Assembly (NCBI GenBank): GCA_022446795.1
Contig: JAKVBX010000002.1
Location: 1-42,901, forward strand
Length of the DNA stretch: 42,901 nucleotides
Direction: 5' to 3'
Source of the DNA: Phycisphaerales bacterium
Lineage (GTDB): Bacteria > Planctomycetota > Phycisphaerae > Phycisphaerales > SM1A02
Notes under the pieces: model-generated
Told to the model about the DNA's origin: nothing
Seen by the model: the letters and a program-made list of their open reading frames with translations, nothing else
The model's database searches: none
Program-made: the position numbers and the translations under genes
Shown here: positions 7,323-15,225 of the stretch, one piece after another
Layout: every line of letters starts with the position of its first letter
Position numbering within the stretch: the first letter of the stretch is position 1

Positions 7323-8740
7323 GCCGGACCCCGGGGCACGACCTGTTCGCCCGGCGCCGTGGCGGCGTACTCCTGCACCTGACCTCACTGCCCGGTGGAC
7401 ATGGCATCGGTGACCTGGGACCGGACGCCCGTCGATTCGTCGACTGGATGCACCGCGCCGGATTGAGCCTCTGGCAGATGCTGCCCATCGGTCCGGTCGG
7501 CAAGGGCAACTCGCCCTACAGCGGGCGGTCGGCCTTCGCCGGCGAGCCCATGCTCATCAGCCTGCGTGACCTCGTCGACGATGGGCTCCTCCCCTCGTCC
7601 GCGGCGCGATGCCCGGCGGAACTGAACGGTCCACGGGTGAAGTATGCCGCGGCGAGGCGATTCAAACAGGACAAGCTGCACCAGGCCTTCGTCGCGTTCG
7701 AACGGGGCAATCGATCCCGGTCCCGGGCCTACCGTGACTTCGAATCCAGCAATCGACACTGGCTGAAGGCCTGGTGTACACACGTTGGCGGAGAAGCACG
7801 CGAGATCACCTTCCAGCAGTTCGTCTTCGATCGGCAGTGGAAGGCGCTCCGCCGATATGCCAATCGACAGGATGTCCGGCTCGTCGGCGACCTCCCGATC
7901 TTCATCGAATTGGAATCCGCCGACGTCGAACAGCATCCCGAGCTGTTCAACCTCGATGCGAAGGGCCAGCCCCGAACACTCACTGGCGCAAAGCCGGATG
8001 CCTTCAGTCGCAATGGCCAGCTCTGGGGCCACCCGCACTACCGATGGGCGGCTCACCGGAAGGAACAGTGGCGATGGTGGACGGCTCGGTTCCGCCAGGC
8101 CCTGGATCGCTTCGATGCCGTCCGGCTCGACCATTTCCTGGGCTTCGTCCGGCTCTGGCACGTGCCCGCCGGCGCCCGGACCGCTCGCCGCGGCCGATGG
8201 CGTGCCACGCCGGGGCGTGAACTGCTCACCGTGCTGAGGCGGCGACTGGGCCCGCTCCCGGTCATCGCCGAGGACCTCGGTGCCATCACGCCCGCCGTGG
8301 AACGGCTGCGGGATGACTTTGACCTCCCGGGCATGCGGATTCTCCAGTGGGCCTTTTCCGGCACCAACAGCCCGGACCTGCCCCACCGATACCCGCCCCG
8401 CTCCGTGGTCTACCCCGGGACCCACGACAACGAGACCGTCACGGGCTGGTACCGCCACCTGCCCGCGGCCGCCCGACGCCGATTCCATGCCTATGCCGGT
8501 TCGGCACAGTCCCCGGCGGACTCCATGGTTCGACTGGCCTTCACATCACCCGCCGCCTGGGCCATCTGCCAGGCCCAGGACCTGCTGGGGCTAGCCCCGG
8601 GAACCCGGATGAACCGACCCGGAGTTCCACGAGGGAACTGGACTTGGCGGCTGTCCGCGGGCACACTGTCCGGCCAACAGGCCGCTGACCTGCACGCGTT
8701 GTGTGACTCCAGCGGCCGCCTCCCGGGAGCTGCTTCGTGA
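7319..8740 (+). CDS. malQ: 4-alpha-glucanotransferase (amylomaltase, GH77)
   Basis: Cytoplasmic disproportionating enzyme that moves glucan segments between maltodextrins, releasing glucose and making chains long enough for the phosphorylase. Length 473 aa fits bacterial GH77. Visible motifs: GVLLHLTSLPGGHGIGDLG and LWQMLPIGPVGKGNSPYS near the N-terminus, DLPIFIELESADV, DAVRLDHFLGF carrying the nucleophile Asp, VIAEDLGAIT carrying the acid/base Glu, and YPGTHDNET carrying the third carboxylate. The ATG at 7319 overlaps the amylase stop by 4 nt (ATGA); an upstream in-frame codon at 7304 would extend into the amylase gene and is less likely. It ends in a 4-nt overlap with glgP, so translation is coupled on both sides. 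Confidence 0.93.
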   Translation: MSRTPGHDLFARRRGGVLLHLTSLPGGHGIGDLGPDARRFVDWMHRAGLSLWQMLPIGPVGKGNSPYSGRSAFAGEPMLISLRDLVDDGLLPSSAARCPAELNGPRVKYAAARRFKQDKLHQAFVAFERGNRSRSRAYRDFESSNRHWLKAWCTHVGGEAREITFQQFVFDRQWKALRRYANRQDVRLVGDLPIFIELESADVEQHPELFNLDAKGQPRTLTGAKPDAFSRNGQLWGHPHYRWAAHRKEQWRWWTARFRQALDRFDAVRLDHFLGFVRLWHVPAGARTARRGRWRATPGRELLTVLRRRLGPLPVIAEDLGAITPAVERLRDDFDLPGMRILQWAFSGTNSPDLPHRYPPRSVVYPGTHDNETVTGWYRHLPAAARRRFHAYAGSAQSPADSMVRLAFTSPAAWAICQAQDLLGLAPGTRMNRPGVPRGNWTWRLSAGTLSGQQAADLHALCDSSGRLPGAAS

Positions 8741-10881
8741 TCGAATCCAACGAGTCCAATGGTTCATCCCGTCCCAGGCTGGTTGATGACCCCCGCGCCA
8801 TTCGACACCGATTGAAGGCGTTGGCCAAAGACCTCTGGTGGTCCTGGAACGAGATCGGTCGCCGACCCTTCGCCATGCTGGACCCCGAGCTCTGGGAAAC
8901 AGTGCGGCACAGTCCGTTCCGACTCCTGCAGCAACTGGACCCGAATATCTACAGCAGTCGCCTCGAGGAAGCCTCGTTCCGTGACGTCGCGGCCCGGGCC
9001 ATTGCAGCGCATCACGAGTACCACACGCGTCGAACCTGGTACGACGCCAACTCCAGTCCCGAGGATCCCCCGCTTCGCATCGCCTACTTCTGCTCGGAGT
9101 ACGCGATCCACGAGAGCCTGCCGCAGTACGCCGGCGGCCTCGGTGTTCTGGCGGGTGATCATCTCAAGTCCGCCTCCGACCTGGGCCTGCCACTGGTGGG
9201 TGTCGGGCTGCTGTATCAACACGGGTACTACAAGCAGGAGTTCCGAGGCGATGGCACCACCCGGGTGATCTATCCCTCCATCGACTTCGAGACGATGCCG
9301 CTCGATGACACCGGTGTCCGCCTGGACTGCCCGGTTGGTGATCGAACCGTCCGGGTCCGCGTCTGGGCGATGTCCATGGGTCGCGTCCCGCTGTACCTGC
9401 TGGATGCCAACCTCCCGGGCAACCGCGTCGAGGACCGGGCCCTGACCGCCAGCCTGTACCAGGGCGATGACGATATCCGCCTGCAGCGGCAGGTCCTGCT
9501 TGGCGTCGGTGGGTTCCGGGCACTCCGGCTGCTCGAGGAAGTCCCGACCGTGGTCCACCTGAACGAAGGTCACGCCGCCTTCGCCGCCGTCGAGCGAGTG
9601 GCGGAGCACGTCCGCAGCGGACAGTCATTGGAACAGGCCATGACGAACGTCCGCAGCAGCACGGTGTTCACGACCCACACGCCGGTCTCCGCCGGCAACC
9701 AACGATATGAACCGGCCAAGGTCGAGGCGATGCTTGCGCCGGTCCTTGATTCCGCGAACCTCGATCGCGACCTGCCGACCCGCCTTGGACGTGAGGACCC
9801 GGGCAACCAGGATGAACCCCTGTGCATGACCGTCCTGGCGCTCAAGCTCGCCGAACGCGTCAACGGGGTCTCGGAACTGCATGCCGCCGTGTCGCGGGAC
9901 ATGTGGAAAGCGGCCTATGGTCAGTCCAACCCGGACGAGGTTCCGATCACGCACGTGACCAACGGCGTGCATACCGGAACGTGGCTCGCCCCCGTGGCCG
10001 AGCGATTCTGGCGAGAGACGATCGGCTATACCGGTGAGCCCCTCGCCCAGGACCCCTGCTGGATCCGGGCCGAGTCGATCAACCGCCATGCCTTCTGGGA
10101 ACTTCGACACACGCTCCGTCGACGAACGATCTCGTTCATTCGTCGACGACTCGCCGTGCAGTCACGCCGACGTGGAGAGAATCCCGAGCGGGTCGTCAAG
10201 GCCCGTCGGGCCCTGTCCGACACGGCGCTGACGATCGGCTTTGCGCGACGCTTCGCAACGTACAAGCGGGCCACGCTGCTCTTCCATGACCTGGATCGGC
10301 TGGCCGGCATCCTCGCGAACGAGGAGTACCCGGTTCAGATCATCTTCGCCGGCAAGGCCCATCCCGCGGATGCGGAGGGTCAGGCGGTGGCTCAGCAGAT
10401 TCACGAGTTGACGCATGAGTCGCGCTTCGATGGTCGAATCGTGCTGCTGGAGAACTACGACATCGAGATCGGTCGACGATTGACGGCCGGCTGTGACCTC
10501 TGGCTCAACACGCCACGCCGCCCCTTCGAGGCCAGTGGGACCAGCGGCATGAAGCCGACCCTTCATGGTGGACTGAACTGCTCGATCCCGGATGGCTGGT
10601 GGGTCGAGGCGGATGATGGCAACAACGGCTGGACGATCGGTGATGGCAGCGAAGCTGACCGCCCGGAGGTCCAGGATGCTCGCGATGCCGACCTGCTCTA
10701 CGGCCTCCTGGAGCACGAGATCATCCCGGCCTTCTGGAACCGCGACGCCGCTGGCCTGCCGCAGGCCTGGATCGAGCGGGCCCTGCACTCCGTCGTCACG
10801 ATCCCGTCCTTCTTCAATACGGACCGGATGGTGGCCCAGTACCTCAAGTGGGGCTACAAACCGGCCTCCGTGCCCGCCTGA
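8737..10881 (+). CDS. glgP: Alpha-glucan phosphorylase (GT35, DUF3417-type)
   Basis: Cytoplasmic pyridoxal-phosphate enzyme releasing glucose 1-phosphate from the non-reducing ends of glucans. It has the N-terminal DUF3417-like segment (LAKDLWWSWNEIGRRPF) typical of the short alpha-glucan phosphorylase family. Other motifs are IAYFCSEYAIHESLPQYAGG, VHLNEGHAAF, FTTHTPVSAGNQ, THVTNGVHTGTW and RFATYKRATLL. The cofactor lysine is Lys606 in EASGTSGMK. Odd: the family pattern continues as two residues then Leu-Asn, but here it reads PTLHG, with His in place of Asn. The start is GTG 8737 in a 4-nt GTGA overlap with malQ. At 714 aa it is somewhat short for the family. It completes the import-MalQ-GlgP pathway to glucose 1-phosphate. 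Confidence 0.93.
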   Translation: MIESNESNGSSRPRLVDDPRAIRHRLKALAKDLWWSWNEIGRRPFAMLDPELWETVRHSPFRLLQQLDPNIYSSRLEEASFRDVAARAIAAHHEYHTRRTWYDANSSPEDPPLRIAYFCSEYAIHESLPQYAGGLGVLAGDHLKSASDLGLPLVGVGLLYQHGYYKQEFRGDGTTRVIYPSIDFETMPLDDTGVRLDCPVGDRTVRVRVWAMSMGRVPLYLLDANLPGNRVEDRALTASLYQGDDDIRLQRQVLLGVGGFRALRLLEEVPTVVHLNEGHAAFAAVERVAEHVRSGQSLEQAMTNVRSSTVFTTHTPVSAGNQRYEPAKVEAMLAPVLDSANLDRDLPTRLGREDPGNQDEPLCMTVLALKLAERVNGVSELHAAVSRDMWKAAYGQSNPDEVPITHVTNGVHTGTWLAPVAERFWRETIGYTGEPLAQDPCWIRAESINRHAFWELRHTLRRRTISFIRRRLAVQSRRRGENPERVVKARRALSDTALTIGFARRFATYKRATLLFHDLDRLAGILANEEYPVQIIFAGKAHPADAEGQAVAQQIHELTHESRFDGRIVLLENYDIEIGRRLTAGCDLWLNTPRRPFEASGTSGMKPTLHGGLNCSIPDGWWVEADDGNNGWTIGDGSEADRPEVQDARDADLLYGLLEHEIIPAFWNRDAAGLPQAWIERALHSVVTIPSFFNTDRMVAQYLKWGYKPASVPA

Positions 10882-10926
10882 GCTCGCCTGGCCACCCAAA
10901 AAAAGACGGTTTTGAGCATGCCGCGA

Positions 10927-10954
10927 TTGTCCCGTGAGTGGCTGGTTCTATGAT
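10927..10954 (+). promoter_or_regulatory. Promoter for the secreted CBM9-like gene
   Basis: TTGTCC (10927-10932) and TATGAT (10949-10954) are separated by 16 bp. The predicted start near 10961 leaves a leader of about 57 nt containing the ribosome site AAGGAGAG. The next gene can therefore be expressed apart from glgP. Confidence 0.5.
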
Positions 10955-11017
10955 CTACTCAGAGTGGAGAATGCCGCGAGGTGGCTCAGCCGCCCCGGCC
11001 TGAAGGAGAGAAGAACA

Positions 11018-12130
11018 ATGTCCACCCGTATCCGAACCGGTCTCGTTGTCGCTACCGCTGCCGCAGCTGCAGCCACAACGGCTGTCGCCCAACCCATCAT
11101 GGATGGCCAGCTGGATGGCGACTACCCGTCCTACTCGAGCCTCCAGGGCATCGAAACCTCCTTTGGCGACGCCGACTTCGGTCAGCCCGGATTCTGCAAT
11201 GGTTCGGAATTGAACGCCATTCACATCGATTATCGCGACGACTTCGTCGTGATCTTCCTCGCGGGCAACCTCGAGAGCATCTACAACAAGTTGGACGTCT
11301 TCATTGATGCCCGCCCCGGTGGCCAGAACCAGTTGCGACATGACAACTCGGACACCGACTATGGTGGGCTGCTCCGCATGGGCAACAGCAACGAGAATGC
11401 CACCGACGGCCTGATCTTCGACACCGGATTTGAACCCGACGTCTGGATCTCCTTCACGTGCGGCAACGACAGCAACAACGATGGTGCGTTCGTGACCTAT
11501 GCCAATTTCGCCCCCCTGAAGACCGACGGCGAGGGCTTCGGCTTCTACCTGGGCAGCGGATCGTCGGGAACCAACGTCCTCAACGGCGAGAATGGCATCC
11601 AGATCGCCATCGACAACTCGAATGTCGGCGGCGTCACGGGCGGCACCGGCTCATCCTGCGGCGTCGATGTAGGAACCGGAATCGAGATCGCGATCCCCGC
11701 GTTTGTCTTCGACTGGGACTTCGAAGGCCTGGAGATCACGGATGTGAGCGTCTGCGCCTTCATCAATGGCACCGGACACGACTACATCTCCAACCAGGTC
11801 ATGGCCGGCATGCCGCCGATGGACAGCCTGGGTGAACCTCGAGGCCTGGATTTCAACACGATCCCGGGTGATCAGTTCGCTCGAATGGGAGACATCGCCA
11901 AGGCCTGCCCCGAGTACAACTACGGGGCCTGCTGCCTGGGTGACGTCTGTGTCGTTACGTCCGAGGACAACTGCAATGCCGGCAGCGGCGACTTCCTGGG
12001 TGTCGACAGCGAGTGCCAGGAGGAAACCTGCCTGCCCCCGGACTGCGCGACGGATATCAATGACGACGGAACGACCAACGTCGACGATCTCCTGGAGCTG
12101 CTGGCCAACTACGGCCAGCCGTGCATCTGA
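11018..12130 (+). CDS. Secreted CBM9-like protein with Cys-rich and dockerin-like tail
   Basis: Exported protein of 370 aa with no recognised enzyme domain. The start ATG 11018 follows AAGGAGAG at a good distance. Residues 1-25 are an Ala-rich signal peptide ending in VAQ. The mature part opens with PIMDGQLDGDY and continues with AIHIDYRDDFVVIFLAG and LDVFIDARPGGQNQL. This order recalls CBM9/DOMON-like beta sandwiches; the match is an inference from pattern. Near the C-terminus come a GACC module with spaced cysteines (GACCLGDVCVV, then DNC, SEC and EETC) and one dockerin-like calcium loop, DINDDGTTNVDDLLELL. Such tails recur on planctomycete secreted proteins. Its position between glgP and a secreted GH13 suggests a glucan-binding or surface accessory role, unproven. 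Confidence 0.75.
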   Translation: MSTRIRTGLVVATAAAAAATTAVAQPIMDGQLDGDYPSYSSLQGIETSFGDADFGQPGFCNGSELNAIHIDYRDDFVVIFLAGNLESIYNKLDVFIDARPGGQNQLRHDNSDTDYGGLLRMGNSNENATDGLIFDTGFEPDVWISFTCGNDSNNDGAFVTYANFAPLKTDGEGFGFYLGSGSSGTNVLNGENGIQIAIDNSNVGGVTGGTGSSCGVDVGTGIEIAIPAFVFDWDFEGLEITDVSVCAFINGTGHDYISNQVMAGMPPMDSLGEPRGLDFNTIPGDQFARMGDIAKACPEYNYGACCLGDVCVVTSEDNCNAGSGDFLGVDSECQEETCLPPDCATDINDDGTTNVDDLLELLANYGQPCI

Positions 12131-12160
12131 TCCCGGTTGACGCACCGAAGACCTGCAGTC

Positions 12161-12192
12161 GAAATCCCCTCGGCGAGACTCGGGGGGATTTC
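12161..12192 (+). terminator. Hairpin terminator after the CBM9-like gene
   Basis: GAAATCCCC (12161-12169) pairs perfectly with GGGGATTTC (12184-12192), a 9-bp stem starting 30 nt after the stop codon. A true T-run is missing (GCTTGGCTG follows), so termination may be partial or Rho-assisted. Confidence 0.5.
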
Positions 12193-12206
12193 GCTTGGCT
12201 GCTCAT

Positions 12207-12233
12207 TTGATCACTCGGCCCTCCACGTATACT
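12207..12233 (+). promoter_or_regulatory. Promoter just before the secreted branching-type GH13 gene
   Basis: TTGATC (12207-12212) and a near-consensus -10, TATACT (12228-12233), are 15 bp apart. Only 4 nt separate the -10 from ATG 12238, and 10 nt from the second in-frame ATG at 12244. The transcript would therefore have almost no leader. Confidence 0.5.
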
Positions 12234-12237
12234 GAAT

Positions 12238-14307
12238 ATGAACATGGCTTCCCAAGCATCCCCATCTCACCCGTTTGTACGAGTCATCCGGTCATCAGCA
12301 GCGATGCTTGCAGCCGCCCTGCTGCTGTGCGGGCCCGCCCTGGGCGAGCCCTCCGAGCGGGCGGGCGTCGGCGCGATTCCCTACAACGAGGATGGCCAGA
12401 GCGGCGTGACGTTCCGCGTCTGGGCCCCCAACGCCGATGCGGTGGGCGTGGCCGGGACCTTCAACTCCTGGCAGCCCTATGCCAACCTGCTGTCCCCCGA
12501 GGGTGATGGCCACTTCTCGATCGACCTGCCGAGCGCCGAGGCCGGCGATGGCTACAAGTGGATCATCATCAATGGTGGTGACACGCTCTGGCGGAATGAC
12601 CCCCGGGCTCGTGACCTGACCAACTCAACCGGTCACTCGATCGTCGTCGATCCGGACGCCTACCAGTGGTCGGCCGATGGCTACGTCCCGCCGTCATGGA
12701 GCGAGATGGTCGTCTATGAGATGCACGTGGGCACCTTCGGCCTGGAGGCTGGCGATGACGTCCCGGGTGATCTCTCGGGCGCCATGGCTCACCTGGACTA
12801 CCTCGAGTCACTGGGCGTCAACGTGATCGAGCTGATGCCCATGTGCGAGTTCCCGGGAGAGATCTCGTGGGGCTACAACCCGTCCTATCCCTTCTCGGTC
12901 GAGAGCACCTACGGCGAGCCCGATACGCTCAAGGCCTTTGTCGATGCCTGTCACGACCGCAACATCGCCGTGTTCGGCGACCTCGTCTTCAATCACCTGG
13001 GGCCCAACGACATGGACCTCTGGCAGTTCGACGGATGGTCGCCCGAGCCCAGTTACGGCGGAATCTACTTCTACAACGACTATCGCTCATACACGCCCTG
13101 GGGCAATACCCGCCCTGACTTCGGTCGCCCTGAAGTCCGGAGTTTCCTGCAGGACAACCTCCGCATGTGGCTGGACGAGTACCGCTTCGATGGTGTCCGC
13201 ATCGATGGGGTCCGGTGGATTCGCACGGTGGGCTTCAGTGGCGAGGAGATCCCCGAGGGCTGGTCACTCCTGCAGTGGTTCAATGACGAGGTGAATGGGT
13301 CCACCCCCTGGAAGCTGATGATCGCGGAAGACATGGATTCCAATCACTGGATCACGCGATCGACCGGCGAAGGTGGTGCCGGGTTCGACACCCAGTGGGA
13401 CCCCTATTTCGTGCACCCGATGCGGGATGCGATGGTGACGGTCAATGACTTCGACCGCAGCATGTTGGCGGTCAAGGACTCCATCTCGTACCAGTACAAC
13501 GGCGCCCCCTTCCAGCGGATCATCTACACCGAGTCACACGACGAGGTCGCCAATGGGCGAAGCCGCGTCCCCGAGGAAATCTGGCCGGGTAATGCCGCGA
13601 GTTGGTTCTCGAAGAAGCGATCCACGCTGGGGGCCGCCGTGCTCCTGACGAGCCCGGGTATCCCGATGCTCTTCCAGGGGCAGGAGTTCCTCGAGGACGG
13701 CTGGTTCGATGACCAGGTACCCCTGGACTGGACCAAGGCCGAGACCTACTCGGGCATTCTGCAACTCTATCGCGACCTTATCGCCCTCCGGACCAACAAG
13801 GCCGGGCAGACGGCCGGGTTGGCCGGTCCGAATCTCAATGTCTTCCACCTCAATGACACCGACAAGGTGCTCGCCTGGCACCGTTGGGACCAGGGCGGTG
13901 AGGGCGATGATGTGGTCGTCGTGGCCAATTTCAAGCAGCAATCGTGGACGAATTACCGCATCGGATTGCCGAGGGGCGGAACCTGGAAGGTACGCTTCAA
14001 CAGTGATTCGATCATCTACGATGATGATTACGACGACCATCCGGCCTGGGATGTCGAAGCCCAGCCGGTCCCGCAGGATGGCCTCGGCTGGAGCGCTGAT
14101 CTGTCCTTCGGCCGATACACGACACTCATCCTGTCCCAATCGACTCCCTGCAATGGCGATGCGAACACCGATGGGACCGTGGATGTTGACGACGTCCTGA
14201 TGATCATCTCCGGCTGGGGATCGAGCGATGGAGACGTCACGGGAGATGGGAACACGGGGGTGGATGACCTGCTGCTGGTCCTGAAGCAATTCGGAGGTTG
14301 CCCATGA
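12238..14307 (+). CDS. Secreted GH13 enzyme like glycogen branching enzyme, dockerin-tagged
   Basis: Exported alpha-glucan-active enzyme, 689 aa. A signal peptide covers about residues 1-36 (SSAAMLAAALLLCGPALG). A CBM48-like domain follows (FRVWAPNADAVGVAGTFNSW). The GH13 barrel shows VYEMHVGTFG, DLVFNHLG, GVRIDGVRWI with nucleophile Asp323, LMIAEDM with Glu364, and YTESHDEVANGR with Asp435. SHDEV and GQEFLEDGWFDD resemble branching enzymes and related maltooligosyl enzymes more than ordinary amylases. Residues 638-689 carry two dockerin-type calcium loops (DANTDGTVDVDD and DVTGDGNTGVDD). Canonical branching enzymes are cytoplasmic, so a secreted, dockerin-tagged one is unusual; it may instead be an amylase of a related subfamily. 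ATG 12238 is chosen, with ATG 12244 equally possible. The stop overlaps the pseudopilin start by 4 nt. Confidence 0.82.
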   Translation: MNMASQASPSHPFVRVIRSSAAMLAAALLLCGPALGEPSERAGVGAIPYNEDGQSGVTFRVWAPNADAVGVAGTFNSWQPYANLLSPEGDGHFSIDLPSAEAGDGYKWIIINGGDTLWRNDPRARDLTNSTGHSIVVDPDAYQWSADGYVPPSWSEMVVYEMHVGTFGLEAGDDVPGDLSGAMAHLDYLESLGVNVIELMPMCEFPGEISWGYNPSYPFSVESTYGEPDTLKAFVDACHDRNIAVFGDLVFNHLGPNDMDLWQFDGWSPEPSYGGIYFYNDYRSYTPWGNTRPDFGRPEVRSFLQDNLRMWLDEYRFDGVRIDGVRWIRTVGFSGEEIPEGWSLLQWFNDEVNGSTPWKLMIAEDMDSNHWITRSTGEGGAGFDTQWDPYFVHPMRDAMVTVNDFDRSMLAVKDSISYQYNGAPFQRIIYTESHDEVANGRSRVPEEIWPGNAASWFSKKRSTLGAAVLLTSPGIPMLFQGQEFLEDGWFDDQVPLDWTKAETYSGILQLYRDLIALRTNKAGQTAGLAGPNLNVFHLNDTDKVLAWHRWDQGGEGDDVVVVANFKQQSWTNYRIGLPRGGTWKVRFNSDSIIYDDDYDDHPAWDVEAQPVPQDGLGWSADLSFGRYTTLILSQSTPCNGDANTDGTVDVDDVLMIISGWGSSDGDVTGDGNTGVDDLLLVLKQFGGCP

Positions 14308-15221
14308 TTTCCAATCGCCCGCCACGAAACGCCTTCACGCTGGTGGAGTTGATGATCGTGATCGTCATCCTGGGCCTGCTGGCATCGCTGCTGGTGGTCG
14401 CCGCGGGAACCATGACCGACTCAGCCCGGTCCACCGAGGATTCGGCTCGACTGCGTTCCATCGCAATGGCCAACGTGTCCTTCGCCACGGACAACGATCA
14501 ACGCCTGCTGTCGCCGCGAACCGAGCCCAATATCGGTGATCCAAATGATCCGGACAACCCGACCACGACGGACGAACAGGTTCGCCGCATGTGGGTCCAC
14601 GGATTTGGCAACAACGTGTCGGACTCGGGAAGTGACCGAATCGAACTCTCCAGCGCCCTGTCATCCGGAGCCGCCTGGGAGTACCTGGGCGACGAGACGC
14701 TGTACAAGTCTCCGCTCGATCCGACCACTCGCATCCGAAGTTACTCACTCAATGCCTTCATCGGCGTGGATCGATGCGCCGATGAGTACCCCGCCATGAC
14801 CGTCCTCTCGAGCCCGGCCTACAACACCCGGTATCGGCTGCCCTGCCCCACGCAGGCGTCGATCCCCCAGCCGGCCAAGACGATCTGCGCCATTGGCGAG
14901 ATCCTCCTGGGATTCGGTGGATACCAGCAGACCGCCAATGTCAACGGCTGGCTCGTGTCGCCCAACCCCAATCAGCCGTTGTGGACCGACACCCCGGCCC
15001 TTTGGAATCGTGACTTCGTCAACATCTCGCAGATGGATGGCTCGGTGCAGTCACTGAGGTTGATGCATGCCGACGCCCTGCGAGCCAAGATCGCTGCCAG
15101 CGGATCGTCACACAACGTCCTGATCGGCGCCAGCGACCAGGACAAGGTCGACTTCCAGACGTTCAACTCACGCCTGCTGCCGGGTGTGCTGGAATTCCGG
15201 ACCGCATCCGACCAGGAATAG
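14304..15221 (+). CDS. Type II secretion-like pseudopilin (DUF1559-like)
   Basis: Inner-membrane pseudopilin of 305 aa. After a short basic leader comes the processing motif RNAFTLVELMIV, with Ala instead of the usual Gly before the cleavage site and the conserved Glu at mature position 5. A hydrophobic helix of about 20 residues follows. The C-terminal region contains NISQMDGSVQSLRL, like the DG signature of planctomycete DUF1559 prepilin-like proteins. The start is ATG 14304, with GGAGGTT inside the previous gene and a 4-nt ATGA overlap; a TTG at 14298 is less likely. Coupling to a secreted glucan enzyme suggests a role in that enzyme's export or display. This is inference, since planctomycetes encode many such proteins of unknown role. 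Confidence 0.82.
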   Translation: MISNRPPRNAFTLVELMIVIVILGLLASLLVVAAGTMTDSARSTEDSARLRSIAMANVSFATDNDQRLLSPRTEPNIGDPNDPDNPTTTDEQVRRMWVHGFGNNVSDSGSDRIELSSALSSGAAWEYLGDETLYKSPLDPTTRIRSYSLNAFIGVDRCADEYPAMTVLSSPAYNTRYRLPCPTQASIPQPAKTICAIGEILLGFGGYQQTANVNGWLVSPNPNQPLWTDTPALWNRDFVNISQMDGSVQSLRLMHADALRAKIAASGSSHNVLIGASDQDKVDFQTFNSRLLPGVLEFRTASDQE

Positions 15222-15225
15222 ACCC

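Noticed and set aside
5211-7388. Long open frame on the minus strand opposite the amylase
   Set aside because: High G+C coding DNA keeps the antisense frame open; its translation is low-complexity Val/Gly/His/Asp and has no domain, while the plus strand encodes a clear GH13.
10898-10916. Possible terminator after glgP
   Set aside because: A run of A followed by GACGG and TTTT gives at best a 5-bp A-T stem; too weak to call.
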